NCBI GenBank assembly: GCA_030156535.1
Contig: JASGMJ010000016.1
Coordinates: 79,210 to 143,209 of the forward strand
Source: Candidatus Sumerlaeota bacterium
Lineage (GTDB): Bacteria; Sumerlaeota; Sumerlaeia; SLMS01; JAHLLQ01
Reading direction: 5' to 3'
DNA: 64,000 nucleotides
This document shows, piece by piece, positions 17,185 to 26,054 of this stretch; the first letter of the stretch is position 1; each line of letters starts with the position of its first letter. Both the position numbers and the translations under genes were made by a program. The notes under the pieces are model-generated. The model was given only the letters and a program-made list of their open reading frames with translations, was not told where the DNA came from and ran no database searches.

Positions 17185-18965
17185 TCGCCATCCGGTTTGG
17201 TTTCGGAATCGTCGGCATCATCGGCGGCGCGGCGCTCATCGTCAAGCCGGGCCGGGAGGCTTCGCTCGTAAAGAGTGACGGAGTAGTCCCAGGAAACGTT
17301 TGGTGCGGAGTAGGTCTTGACGGGACCCCGCGCGCCGAGGCGTCGCAGTTGGGCGTCACTCAGTCCGTCCCACATGAAGTTGAGCGGCGAGTGAACATAG
17401 TAATCCCACGGCCCGGCGCTGAACTTGTCGAACTCGAAGAAGTTGGTGGAGGGAACGGGGGTGGCAACAAAGCCGGCCTCGGGGAACTCCAGCGCCTTGT
17501 CGAACGGGTACATTGCCACGATGACGCCGTTGCCGCCCTCGTGGTTCCACATCCACGCGATGTCGTTCAGTGCCCAGCGGTTGATCTCCAGCACCGGGAG
17601 AATCTGCGCGTTGTGTTCGTATCCGAGCACGCACTCGTTGCGAAGGTTATCGCGCACGAATCCGGGGAGCAGGGGAATCGCATCGGCGCGCGCGGGGTTC
17701 CATCGAATCGCCAGATGCCCGAGCGTCAGAACGATTCCCGCTGCCGCCGCGATCCGCATGGTCAGATGCAGCAGGCGTCCGCGCACGGGCTCGCGGGCCG
17801 CAACGGCCTGCGCGACCTGAACGGCAAACGCCATCGCCACAACAACGGCAACGATCAGCATCAGCATCACGGGCAGAAAGAAGCGCAGCAGCCGGATGTC
17901 TTTGGCCGTGTAGAGAACGACGAGCACGGCGGCCTGCATGGCAAACGATGCGAGCAGCGCCGCGGGCGGTCGCAGGCATGGCCCGTGATCGCGTCCGCTG
18001 CACAGGCGCCGGTACGATTCGCCGTGGCTCCGTCCCCGCCAGACGAGCAACGCCCCTGCCGCCACGCCGAATGCCGCGCCCATCGCGGCGAGTTCGCGGT
18101 TTCCCTCGCGGTGCCACAGCAGCAGGCGCGTTTGCTCGCCAAACGTGCGCGCGAGAAAACCCGGATCAAAGTTCGCGTCGAACGACGTCTCGAAGATCGG
18201 ACTCGTGAACCAGAAGCCCTGGTGCCAGCGGTGTACGAGCAACCAGACGAGCAGAGGCGCTCCGCCCAGCAGCGACGCATTCGTCCACGTCACCCACCAG
18301 CGGGCGACCGCGCGGCGCTTGCGCGGTTGATGGCGCACCCGCCACAGCGCCACGCCGGGCAGTACGAGGAACTCCGCCGCGCCAAAGACGGCGACGAGCG
18401 GCCAGGCGTTCGCCTTGCTGAACAGCAGCAGGCACAGAAGCGCCATGTAGCCCCGCCGGTTGCGCTCGTAGAAGAACGCCACCATCCACGCGTAAAGTCC
18501 GGTCATCGCCACGTCGGGCGTCAGTTGCATTGCCGACGAGAAGAACACCGGGTGCGCGATCACGAATGCCGCAGCAACGTAGGGAAACACGCGCGAACGC
18601 CGCGCCGCCGTGCGAACAAGACGCGCCACTCCCGCGAGCAGCACAGCCGTCCAGAACCACTGTACCGCGTGACTGACGAGCAGCGACCGGCCGAACAATG
18701 CCCACGCCGTCCCGAGCGTCAGAAAGCCGAGCGGCGGATGCGCGGGATCGTGATCAGGCGGATGAAAGAGCGAGCCGTGCTCCAGCATCCAATGCGTGTT
18801 GCGGATCATGTAGCCGAGAGAGTCGCCCCAGAACGGCACGTCGCGAAACGGCCATTGCAGAACGGCGACGGCGAGAAACCACGGCAAAAGCGTGGCCGCA
18901 CGCAGCAGCCAGCGCCACGCGAGCGTGTCGCGGGGAGGAAGCGCCTGGAGAGTCTCTCGCATCAT
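17181..18965 (-). CDS. GT39/PMT-type membrane glycosyltransferase
   Basis: This 594-residue integral membrane protein has ten or more helices in the first 400 residues. The first external loop carries WGDSLGYMIRNTHWMLEHG and DHDPAHPPLGFLTLGTAWAL, the acidic residue plus HPPL arrangement of dolichyl/undecaprenyl-phosphate-sugar transferases. The C-terminal part (about 420-594) is a soluble periplasmic domain with no motif I know. It begins a minus-strand operon with two further membrane proteins and may glycosylate surface proteins or polymers using lipid-linked sugars made by GT2 enzymes such as the one at 7333. Two adjacent start codons (18965 and 18962) exist. Confidence 0.78.
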   Translation of the reverse strand: MMRETLQALPPRDTLAWRWLLRAATLLPWFLAVAVLQWPFRDVPFWGDSLGYMIRNTHWMLEHGSLFHPPDHDPAHPPLGFLTLGTAWALFGRSLLVSHAVQWFWTAVLLAGVARLVRTAARRSRVFPYVAAAFVIAHPVFFSSAMQLTPDVAMTGLYAWMVAFFYERNRRGYMALLCLLLFSKANAWPLVAVFGAAEFLVLPGVALWRVRHQPRKRRAVARWWVTWTNASLLGGAPLLVWLLVHRWHQGFWFTSPIFETSFDANFDPGFLARTFGEQTRLLLWHREGNRELAAMGAAFGVAAGALLVWRGRSHGESYRRLCSGRDHGPCLRPPAALLASFAMQAAVLVVLYTAKDIRLLRFFLPVMLMLIVAVVVAMAFAVQVAQAVAAREPVRGRLLHLTMRIAAAAGIVLTLGHLAIRWNPARADAIPLLPGFVRDNLRNECVLGYEHNAQILPVLEINRWALNDIAWMWNHEGGNGVIVAMYPFDKALEFPEAGFVATPVPSTNFFEFDKFSAGPWDYYVHSPLNFMWDGLSDAQLRRLGARGPVKTYSAPNVSWDYSVTLYERSLPARLDDERRAADDADDSETKPDGE

Positions 18966-19070
18966 GGATGCCGTCCCGTGTCAATGACCCCCAACTGCGC
19001 GTGGTTCATCGGAAAGACGTTGAATCACGCTGTCCGCGGTGAGGGGAACGCGCCCGTTCTTCCTGTGCCG

Positions 19071-20573
19071 TCACAGCGCGTACAACTCGCCGAACTTTGA
19101 TTCGAGGTAGGCGAGGTAGGGCTCGGCGCCGGGGTCTTTTCCGGTGGCCGCCTTCACGATTTCCGGCGCCGTCATGCGGCGGCCGATGCGGTGGATTTTC
19201 TGCCTGAGCCACTCGCGCAACGTCAGCAGATTCCCCGAGGCAACGTCGTCGAGAAGGCCGGGAATGTCGCGCAGGGCGGCCTCGAACATCTGGGCCGAGT
19301 AGAGGTTCCCGAGCGCATACGTGGGGAAATATCCGATCATGCCGTGTGACCAGTGAACGTCCTGGAGACAGCCGTGCGCGTCGTCGGGTACGTCGACGCC
19401 AAGGTACTCCTTGTACAGGGCGTTCCAGGCATCGGGGATGTCGGCGACGGCGAGGTTGCCCTCGATCAGTTGCAGCTCCAGCTCGAAGCGAATGATCACG
19501 TGCAGGTTGTAGGTGCACTCGTCCGCTTCGACGCGAATCAGCGAGGGCTCGACGCGGTTGACGGCTTCGTGGATTTGCTGGACGGTGACGTTGTCGAGGC
19601 GTCCGGGAAAGGCCTCACGGAGCGCGGGAAGGTAGCGCGTCCAGAACGCACGGCCGCGGCCGATGATGTTCTCCCACATGCGCGAGTTGCATTCGTGAAT
19701 GCCGAGCGAGGGCGCCTCGGCCAGCGGAGTGCGGCGCCATTCGGGATCGAGTCCCTGGTCGTAGAGCGCGTGCCCGCCCTCGTGCATCGCCGTGAAGAGC
19801 GCGGAGAATGGATCGTGCGCATCGTAGCGCGACGTGATGCGCACGTCGCCGATGTCGAAGTGCGTGCAGAACGGATGCGGCGCGGTGTCCAGGCGTCCGG
19901 CATCGAGGTCGTATCCCATGTCGGCGAGCACGCGCAGGCTGAGGCGGCGCTGTGCGTCCTCCGGCCAGGTTCCGCCGAGCCAGTCGAAACGCTGGTGCAT
20001 GTCCTGGTCGGTGATGCGGGCGACGAGGTTCTTCTGGCATTCGCCGAGTTGCGCAAACAAGGGACGGAGCATTTCCACGCGCATTCCGCGCTCGTAGGAT
20101 TCGAGAAGCGCGTTGTAAGGCGAGCCCTCGTAGCCGTAGAGCTCGGCCGCTTCGCGCTGGAGATCGACGAGTTTTTCGAGATGCGGGCGGAAGGCCGGGA
20201 AGTCGGACTCCGCGCGTGCGGTGAGCCACGCGTTGTAGCCCGCGCTCTGCGCTTCGGACAGCCGGCGGACGAACGACTCAGGCAGGCGTGTGGCGCGGAG
20301 GAAGTCGTAGCGCGTTTCGGCGACGAGGCACGCTTCACTCGAGTCCAGTTCGGAGGCGCGGGCTTCCAGCGCCGTCAGCATCCGGTCGAGCTCGCTTGAC
20401 GTTGCGAGGCGATGGCGCAGGGCGGAGAGCGTGGCGAGTTGCTCGCCGCGTGCTTCGGCGCCCTTGGGCGGCATCATCACCTCCATGTCCCACTCGAGCA
20501 CGCTCATGGCGGCGTTGAGATCATGGATTTCGGCCAGTGTTTCGCGCAGGTGTGCGATGGTCAGGGTGCTCAC
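19071..20573 (-). CDS. Carboxypeptidase Taq family (M32) metallopeptidase
   Basis: This is a 500-residue zinc carboxypeptidase counted from the GTG at 20573 (STLTIAHLRETLAEIHDLN). A longer frame exists, but its extra 47 residues are low-complexity spacer translation. The M32 zinc motif is HEGGH in FTAMHEGGHALYDQG, with the downstream Glu ligand region GIHECNSRMWEN. The family's GRLDTAPHPF and DVRITSRYD elements and the C-terminal GYFPTYALGNLYSAQMFEA are intact. It removes C-terminal residues from peptides in the cytoplasm. It is monocistronic, with about 95 bases separating it from the membrane glycosyltransferase upstream. Confidence 0.93.
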   Translation of the reverse strand: MSTLTIAHLRETLAEIHDLNAAMSVLEWDMEVMMPPKGAEARGEQLATLSALRHRLATSSELDRMLTALEARASELDSSEACLVAETRYDFLRATRLPESFVRRLSEAQSAGYNAWLTARAESDFPAFRPHLEKLVDLQREAAELYGYEGSPYNALLESYERGMRVEMLRPLFAQLGECQKNLVARITDQDMHQRFDWLGGTWPEDAQRRLSLRVLADMGYDLDAGRLDTAPHPFCTHFDIGDVRITSRYDAHDPFSALFTAMHEGGHALYDQGLDPEWRRTPLAEAPSLGIHECNSRMWENIIGRGRAFWTRYLPALREAFPGRLDNVTVQQIHEAVNRVEPSLIRVEADECTYNLHVIIRFELELQLIEGNLAVADIPDAWNALYKEYLGVDVPDDAHGCLQDVHWSHGMIGYFPTYALGNLYSAQMFEAALRDIPGLLDDVASGNLLTLREWLRQKIHRIGRRMTAPEIVKAATGKDPGAEPYLAYLESKFGELYAL

Positions 20574-20668
20574 GTCGTCGTGCTCCTTCGGGGCGGGCAG
20601 TCGTGGGAAGTCCTGCCGCGCGGCGGGCGCTCGGCGCAAGGGAGACAAGGAAGGCGGCTGGCGGGAAG

Positions 20669-22177
20669 TCAGTCCGTTGTCCGGTGGAAGACGTAGGTCA
20701 TGCCGTACTTCCACGGGAACGTCTCGACGATCTCAAAGCCATGAAGAGCCGTGCGTTCCATCAGACGCTCTGAGTAGAAGGCAGGATCTGCATAATTCGT
20801 GGCCTGGACGAACCAGTCGGCGTCCGTCAGCAGAAAGGGGTCGATTCCATTGCCGCGCGCTTCCACAGCCTGCGGGGAAACCAGTCCCTCGAAGTCGTCG
20901 ATATACCCTTCAACGAAGTATCCGAGGTATCCGATTTCATGCGACGCCACGTTTGGGTACTCGTCGCTATGCGAGCGGATGTAGCGTGCCGCGTCGGCCA
21001 GACGCTTCTGGTTTACGTCGATGGCGGGATCTCTGAAGGCCCGTCCGAGCAGCAAAAAGTGAATAGGAATGTGTGGCAGCAGGAGAAGCTCAAGAAGGCA
21101 AGCGCCGATGAGGTAGTAATGCAGCGAGGTAATCGCTTGGCGATGCGGCAGGCGGATGCGGTCGGCCCAGCCCGGCAGCGCACGCACGAAACTCGCCACC
21201 GCCATTACCGCGTAGCAGAACAGCAGGATAAGCAGTGGCGTGCGGTACCACATGAAACCCGGCGCCCGCCCGAAAGAAAACAGCGCGATGTAGAGAATCG
21301 CAAACAGGTTGACCGGTCGCATCTCCGGAAGGCGGAACGTCAGCAGAAACCCGATCAATCCGACGATGCCGACCAGATGGATGCGTCCGAAGACGAAGAA
21401 GGTGTCGGTCATCAGACCGTAGAGAAACGACGACTCGAAAGCCAGGTGGTTCATCGATTCCGCCTTGGCCTGCATCGACTGCGGCACGATGGTGCCGAAA
21501 GCGGCCCAGACGAGTATGAAGTGCAGCGCCAGAAGTCCCAGCGGCCAGCACGCCCGCGCGAAGGCACGCCACTCGCGCCGGTGCAGCAGCGGCAGCAGCG
21601 CGTACAACCCGACCACTCCCAGGATCACCACGCCGTCCGGCCGCGTTACGGCCGCCAGTGTGCCCCAGAAGACCGCTCGTTCTGCGGGTTCGCGCCGCAT
21701 CAGCGACGCCAGTGTGCTGAACAGAAACACCTCGTAGAACGCCGTTTCCATTCCGCCCACGGGCAACGTCAGTCCCGATGCCAGCACCAGTAGTCCGCCT
21801 GCCAACCAGAACCAATCGGTGAATCCGGCGGCCTCGAACATCTGGCGCAGGCGCCACAGAATGAAAAAGCCCCACACGACGTCCCACAGGTAGACCCACG
21901 TCCAGGGCTCGAATCCCGCCAGGATGCCGAGCGAAACGAACACGCCAAAAATCGGCGTTGTTGTCCCATAGATCCACTCGCCCGGATTGAACACAAACCC
22001 CACGCCGCGCGCCAGGTTCCGCGCATAGACGAATGTGATCATCGCGTCGTCGTTCACCTCGCCGAACGCAAAGCGGCAAATCCCCCACAACGCGGCGAGA
22101 ATCAGCAACCCCACAACGTGGCGGGGAATCCGGCGGGGAGAGGGTTGGGCAGGGGGAGTGGCAACGACCGAGGACAT
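20669..22177 (-). CDS. Arabinofuranosyltransferase-like polytopic membrane protein
   Basis: This protein is about 502 residues from the ATG at 22177; a methionine 12 codons upstream (22213) is possible. Around twelve membrane helices are predicted. The first external loop reads NDDAMITFVYARNLARGVGF, then NPGEWIYGTTTPIFG, the DD-x-ITxRYAxNL / GTTxP pattern of lipid-linked-sugar transferases such as mycobacterial AftB-type and related GT-C enzymes. The C-terminal domain after residue 400 is soluble and lacks known motifs. It stands alone on the minus strand, divergent from the small membrane gene at 22460. The sugar and acceptor are unknown. Confidence 0.72.
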   Translation of the reverse strand: MSSVVATPPAQPSPRRIPRHVVGLLILAALWGICRFAFGEVNDDAMITFVYARNLARGVGFVFNPGEWIYGTTTPIFGVFVSLGILAGFEPWTWVYLWDVVWGFFILWRLRQMFEAAGFTDWFWLAGGLLVLASGLTLPVGGMETAFYEVFLFSTLASLMRREPAERAVFWGTLAAVTRPDGVVILGVVGLYALLPLLHRREWRAFARACWPLGLLALHFILVWAAFGTIVPQSMQAKAESMNHLAFESSFLYGLMTDTFFVFGRIHLVGIVGLIGFLLTFRLPEMRPVNLFAILYIALFSFGRAPGFMWYRTPLLILLFCYAVMAVASFVRALPGWADRIRLPHRQAITSLHYYLIGACLLELLLLPHIPIHFLLLGRAFRDPAIDVNQKRLADAARYIRSHSDEYPNVASHEIGYLGYFVEGYIDDFEGLVSPQAVEARGNGIDPFLLTDADWFVQATNYADPAFYSERLMERTALHGFEIVETFPWKYGMTYVFHRTTD

Positions 22178-22235
22178 GCGGACTCCGATGCCCGGCAGAC
22201 GTAACGGCGGCAAGGCGAATGTGGGCGGGGGTCCT

Positions 22236-22325
22236 CAGTTCCCGGTTTTCAGTTCCCAGTTTCTGCCGTTGCCTGCTGCCCCCCCACCTCATCCCGAGTG
22301 TCGAACCACAAACCACGAACGCCGG
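22236..22325. repeat. Degenerate spacer repeats (CAGTTCCCGGTTTTCAGTTC and ACCACAAACCACGAAC)
   Basis: CAGTTCCCGGTTTTCAGTTC, then CCAGTTTC, lies at 22236-22263 and ACCACAAACCACGAAC near 22305-22320. The first is the reverse complement type of AACTGAAAACTGAGAACCG at 38565-38590. No gene is supported in the 22178-22459 gap apart from the sigma-54-type promoter at its right end. Confidence 0.6.
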
Positions 22326-22403
22326 GGAGTTTCGGAGGAAAATCCGGCTTGCGGGTGTACGGTCCGGCCACGGAAATTTTCGCATCGTGCCAGACGTGCC
22401 GGA

Positions 22404-22417
22404 GGCACACGAATTGC
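22404..22417 (+). promoter_or_regulatory. Sigma-54 (-24/-12) promoter
   Basis: GGCACACGAATTGC matches the RpoN consensus GGCAC-N5-TTGC exactly, with GG and GC separated by ten bases. The predicted start site is near 22429. An AGGAGA ribosome binding site at 22444-22449 and the ATG at 22460 follow at natural distances. Confidence 0.65.
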
Positions 22418-22459
22418 CTGGCATCCGCCAGCTGGACTAACGCAGGAGAACCCGCTCCC

Positions 22460-22855
22460 ATGGCCAACGAAAAAGAACGCATGCAGATCCAGAAGAAGAT
22501 CATGGAAATCGACCGCCAGATGGGGCTGGAGATCGAGAGCAAGACGGGGCGCGTGCCCAGGCTGCCGCGTGTGGTGGCCTTTCCCACGGTGCTGTGGATC
22601 ACGACGGCGTTGCTGTTTGCCGCGTGGATGTTCGGGGGTCAGTTCCTCGCCCCTCTTGCCGAGCACAAGGTCTTCATCTTCTACGCGGCCTGTGTCGGGG
22701 CCCTGATCGCCGTGCTGAAGACGGTGTGGTTTTTCGTCGTGCGGGTCAAATTGATGACAGTGCGCACCCATAACGTCGAGGAGACGGACAAGGTGAAGGA
22801 ACTCCGCCGGGTGCGCGATGAGTTGCAGAAGCGTTTGCAGGACTTGAACGAGTAG
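22460..22855 (+). CDS. Small two-helix membrane protein
   Basis: This 131-residue protein has an N-terminal charged helix (EKERMQIQKKIMEIDRQM), two transmembrane helices at about residues 40-60 (VAFPTVLWITTALLFAAWMF) and 70-92, and a C-terminal coiled coil (ETDKVKELRRVRDELQKRLQ). No family is recognised. The ATG at 22460 is chosen over longer frames because an AGGAGA site sits ten bases upstream and a strong sigma-54 promoter match lies at 22404-22417. The gene is therefore likely regulated by RpoN and an enhancer-binding protein. Confidence 0.7.
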   Translation: MANEKERMQIQKKIMEIDRQMGLEIESKTGRVPRLPRVVAFPTVLWITTALLFAAWMFGGQFLAPLAEHKVFIFYAACVGALIAVLKTVWFFVVRVKLMTVRTHNVEETDKVKELRRVRDELQKRLQDLNE

Positions 22856-22927
22856 TCCGAAGGCCGTTCCTCCCTTGCCCTCTGAACGGTGTGGCACCAT
22901 GATGGGGACAGTCGAGAGGTTCCTCCG

Positions 22928-23431
22928 ATGGACGCTAGAGAGTCGATGCAGATTGCTCCCCCCTCCGAGGAGGAGGCGCGCGAGATAGACGCCATCTTCC
23001 TTCGCTTCGGAGGAGGCGACAGCATTCCGCGCATCTACGAGATTATCAACCAGCAGCTCAACGTGATCCACATGCGCGCGCAGTCGCTGATCGCGTTGGG
23101 CAGCGTCGTCATCACGGTGACGGGGTTCAGTGGCCGCATCATTGCGGACACGAACCGCTACGCCCAGCTTCTCATCGTGCTGGGCATCACGCTCGTCGGC
23201 GTGGCGGCCGGGATCACGCTGACGCGGGTGATGCCGTTGCGCTGGGTGACGAGCTACATGGACCTGGAGCCGCGCGACTGGTTGCTGACGGCGTTGCGCC
23301 GCCGCACGCACAAGAGCAGGGCCCTGCGCGTGGCGCTTGTTTTCATGACGCTGGGGATGATCAGCTACCTGACGTCGATCGCCATCATGCTGATGTTTCC
23401 CGAGGCCACGGAACTGACACGCATTCGTTGA
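22928..23431 (+). CDS. Three-helix membrane protein of unknown function
   Basis: This is a 167-residue protein from the ATG at 22928 (AGAGG eight to twelve bases upstream). The N terminus is acidic (PPSEEEAREIDAIFLRFG). Three hydrophobic helices follow: SLIALGSVVITVTGF, LLIVLGITLVGVAAGITL and VALVFMTLGMISYLTSIAIM. The segment NQQLNVIHMRAQSLIALG resembles the Pycsar/CBASS-type SLATT or DUF-style short membrane modules, in which an amphipathic helix precedes two to three spans, but I cannot assign it to a family. It sits between the RpoN-linked small membrane gene and the trehalose operon, same strand. Confidence 0.6.
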   Translation: MDARESMQIAPPSEEEAREIDAIFLRFGGGDSIPRIYEIINQQLNVIHMRAQSLIALGSVVITVTGFSGRIIADTNRYAQLLIVLGITLVGVAAGITLTRVMPLRWVTSYMDLEPRDWLLTALRRRTHKSRALRVALVFMTLGMISYLTSIAIMLMFPEATELTRIR

Positions 23432-23447
23432 ATGTTGACACTGTGCG

Positions 23448-23461
23448 GGCCTGCATCTTGC
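23448..23461 (+). promoter_or_regulatory. Weak sigma-54-like element before treS
   Basis: GGCCTGCATCTTGC has GG and GC ten bases apart, and the TTGC half is perfect. The -24 half matches only at GGC. It lies 47 bases before treS. A chance match is quite possible at this base composition. Confidence 0.22.
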
Positions 23462-23508
23462 TCGCTTTCCTGCTCTGAAAATCTCGAAGCCCGCCGGAGA
23501 AGCCGCCC

Positions 23509-25194
23509 ATGGACTGGTACAAGGACGCCATCATCTACGAGGTTTTCGTTCGTTCCTTCAAGGACGGCAACGGTGATGGCATTGGTGACTTCATCGGAAT
23601 GAGGGAGAAGCTCCCCTACATTCGCGACCTCGGCATCACCTGTATCTGGCTCCTTCCCATGTATCCGTCCCCCTTGCGCGACGACGGTTACGATATCGCC
23701 GACTACTACAACATCCATCCCGATTACGGCACGATGCGCGATTTCGAGAGCTTTCTCGACGAGGCCCACTCCATGGGTATCCGCGTCATTGCCGACCTCG
23801 TCGTCAACCACACGAGCAACGAGCATCCGTGGTTCAAGGAAGGCGTTGCCGATCCCGATTCGCCGTACCACGATTACTATGTCTGGGCCGACACGCCGGA
23901 GAAGTTCAGCGAGGCCCGCATCATTTTCTGCGACACGGAAACGTCGAACTGGACGTACCATCCGCAGACGGGCAAGTACTACTGGCACCGCTTCTTCAGT
24001 CATCAGCCCGATCTCAACTTCGACAACCCGGCCGTCGAGGAAGAGATGTTCAACATCGTGGACTTCTGGCTCTCCAAGGGGCTCGATGGGTTCCGTGTCG
24101 ATGCGGTTCCCTACCTCTACGAGCGTGAAGGCACGAACTGCGAGAACCTGCCCGAGACGCACGAGTACCTGCGGCGCCTGCGCAAGTTCATCGATACGCG
24201 CCACCCGGGAACGCTGCTGCTCGCCGAAGCCAACCAGTGGCCTCAGGACGTCGTCGAGTATTTCGGCGACGGCGACGAATTTCACATGGCGTTCAACTTC
24301 CCCCTGATGCCGCGTTTGTTCATGGCATTGCGCCAGGAAGACCGCAAACCGATCGAGAACATCATCAACCTGCTTCCCTCGATTCCCGAGGCGTGCCAGT
24401 GGGCGATGTTCCTGCGCAATCATGACGAGCTGACGCTCGAAATGGTGACGGACGAGGAACGCGACTACATGTATTCGGAGTACGCGAAGGATCCGCGCAT
24501 GAGGATCAACCTGGGCATTCGCCGGCGTCTCTTTCCGCTGGTGAACAAGAACCGGCGCGCCATCGAGTTGCTGCACAGTCTGTTGCTCACCTTGCCGGGG
24601 AGCCCGATTCTCTACTACGGCGATGAGATCGGCATGGGCGACAACATCTATCTGGGCGACCGCGCCGGCGTGCGCACGCCGATGCAGTGGACGGGCGACC
24701 GCAACGCGGATTTCTCCACGGCCGACCCCAGCAGGCTCTTCCTCCCTCTCGTCATGGATCCCGGCTACAACTTCCAGGGAACGAACGTTGAGGAACAGGA
24801 ACGCAGCTCCTCCTCGTTCCTGAACTGGCTCAAGCGCGTCCTGCGCATCCGCAAGCAGCATCCGGTTTTTGGCCGCGGCGACATCCAGTTCCTGCATCCC
24901 GACAACCGCCGCGTGATTGCGTATCTGCGGCGGTACGGGAACGATGTCGTGTTGATCGTCAATAATCTCTCGCGCTATTGCCAGTACGTGGAACTGGACT
25001 TGCGCGAGTACAACGGTTGGATGCCGGTCGATCTGTTTGGCGACGGACACTTTCCGCTGATCGGCGAGCTTCCGTATCTGGTGACGCTCGGGCCGCATGG
25101 GCTCTACTGGTTCCGTCTCGTTCAGCCGGAGGCCATCGAGAGCCTGACACCCGCAACTCCCATGACTCCGGTGCAGCCGCGTTTCCCCGAATGA
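23509..25194 (+). CDS. treS: Trehalose synthase / maltose alpha-D-glucosyltransferase (GH13)
   Basis: This 561-residue GH13 enzyme interconverts maltose and trehalose. [20 protein letters not shown], then DGIGDF, is the TreS N terminus. Catalytic residues are the Asp in [10 protein letters not shown] (nucleophile), the Glu in LLAEANQWP (acid/base) and the Asp in [11 protein letters not shown]. The long Asp/Glu-rich insertion between barrel strands and the closing C-terminal beta domain ([15 protein letters not shown]) fit the 550-600 residue TreS family. Oligo-1,6-glucosidases are the main alternative, but the flanking otsB and otsA argue for trehalose. It is first of four co-directional genes, with otsB 25 bases downstream. 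Confidence 0.9.
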   Translation: MDWYKDAIIYEVFVRSFKDGNGDGIGDFIGMREKLPYIRDLGITCIWLLPMYPSPLRDDGYDIADYYNIHPDYGTMRDFESFLDEAHSMGIRVIADLVVNHTSNEHPWFKEGVADPDSPYHDYYVWADTPEKFSEARIIFCDTETSNWTYHPQTGKYYWHRFFSHQPDLNFDNPAVEEEMFNIVDFWLSKGLDGFRVDAVPYLYEREGTNCENLPETHEYLRRLRKFIDTRHPGTLLLAEANQWPQDVVEYFGDGDEFHMAFNFPLMPRLFMALRQEDRKPIENIINLLPSIPEACQWAMFLRNHDELTLEMVTDEERDYMYSEYAKDPRMRINLGIRRRLFPLVNKNRRAIELLHSLLLTLPGSPILYYGDEIGMGDNIYLGDRAGVRTPMQWTGDRNADFSTADPSRLFLPLVMDPGYNFQGTNVEEQERSSSSFLNWLKRVLRIRKQHPVFGRGDIQFLHPDNRRVIAYLRRYGNDVVLIVNNLSRYCQYVELDLREYNGWMPVDLFGDGHFPLIGELPYLVTLGPHGLYWFRLVQPEAIESLTPATPMTPVQPRFPE

Positions 25195-25219
25195 CGCGCG
25201 GCGGAAAGGGACGAGGCTG

Positions 25220-26047
25220 TTGAAGGAACTTCACACGGCGGGAATGCTGGCGGATTTCTTTGCGCGACTACGTGCAGCGGGAACCGGAGCGTTGTTGCTC
25301 GACTACGACGGCACACTCGCGCCCTTTCGTGTGGAGCGCAACGAGGCGGTGCCGTATGAAGGCATTCGTCCGCTGCTCGACCGCATCATGGCGGAGACAC
25401 CGACGCGCGTGGCCGTAATCAGCGGGCGCGCGTGCGCCGATCTGGTGCCGCTGCTCGGGCTGCGCCGGACGCCGGAAATCTTCGGCGGTCACGGCTGGGA
25501 ACACCGCCTGCCCGATGGCACCACGGAAGCGTTCCCGCTCGGGGACGGAGCACGCGCGGCCATTGATGCCGCCGCGCAATGGATTGCCGCGCACGGCCTG
25601 CAAGCACGCAGCGAGCGCAAGGCCGCTTCGGTGACGTTGCACTGGCGGGGGATGGAGGAGAAGGACGCGCGTCATCTTGCGAAGAGCGCGGATGATGCCT
25701 GGGGGCCGCTTGCCGAAGCGCCGGGCGTCGAACTCCATGCCTTCGATGGCGGGGTCGAACTGCGAGCGCTTGGACGCAACAAGGGTGATTCGGTCCGAAC
25801 CGTGCTTTCCACTCTCCCCGAAGGCACACCCGTTGCCTTTCTGGGGGACGATCTCACTGACGAGGACGCCTTCGAGGCCTTGCAGGACAAGGGCTTGCGC
25901 GTTCTCGTGCGTGGGGAGTTCCGCGAAACGGCGGCCGATGTCTGGCTGACTCCGCCCAGCGAACTGATTGGCTTTTTGACACAGTGGCTCGAAAGTACCG
26001 GTGCGGGCCGTTCTGTCCGTGCCAACCTGGCCATACAGGAACCTTGA
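25220..26047 (+). CDS. otsB: Trehalose-6-phosphate phosphatase
   Basis: This is a 275-residue HAD phosphatase. LLLDYDGTLAPF supplies the catalytic Asp and the DxD pair, VAVISGRACADL the second motif, and FLGDDLTDEDAFEAL the Mg2+-binding fourth motif. GHGWEHRLPDG matches the GxHGxE element of OtsB. It dephosphorylates trehalose-6-phosphate, the product of OtsA encoded two genes downstream. The start is a TTG at 25220 with a purine-rich AAAGGGACGAGG just upstream; an ATG at 25244 is the alternative. It ends seven bases before the mechanosensitive channel gene, implying one transcript. Confidence 0.93.
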   Translation: MKELHTAGMLADFFARLRAAGTGALLLDYDGTLAPFRVERNEAVPYEGIRPLLDRIMAETPTRVAVISGRACADLVPLLGLRRTPEIFGGHGWEHRLPDGTTEAFPLGDGARAAIDAAAQWIAAHGLQARSERKAASVTLHWRGMEEKDARHLAKSADDAWGPLAEAPGVELHAFDGGVELRALGRNKGDSVRTVLSTLPEGTPVAFLGDDLTDEDAFEALQDKGLRVLVRGEFRETAADVWLTPPSELIGFLTQWLESTGAGRSVRANLAIQEP

Positions 26048-26054
26048 TGCCGTG

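Noticed and set aside
22928..23431. Calling the three-helix protein a defence-related SLATT or Pycsar effector
   Set aside because: The helix arrangement is only loosely similar and the neighbours are a small membrane gene and a trehalose operon, with no nucleotide cyclase or related enzyme.
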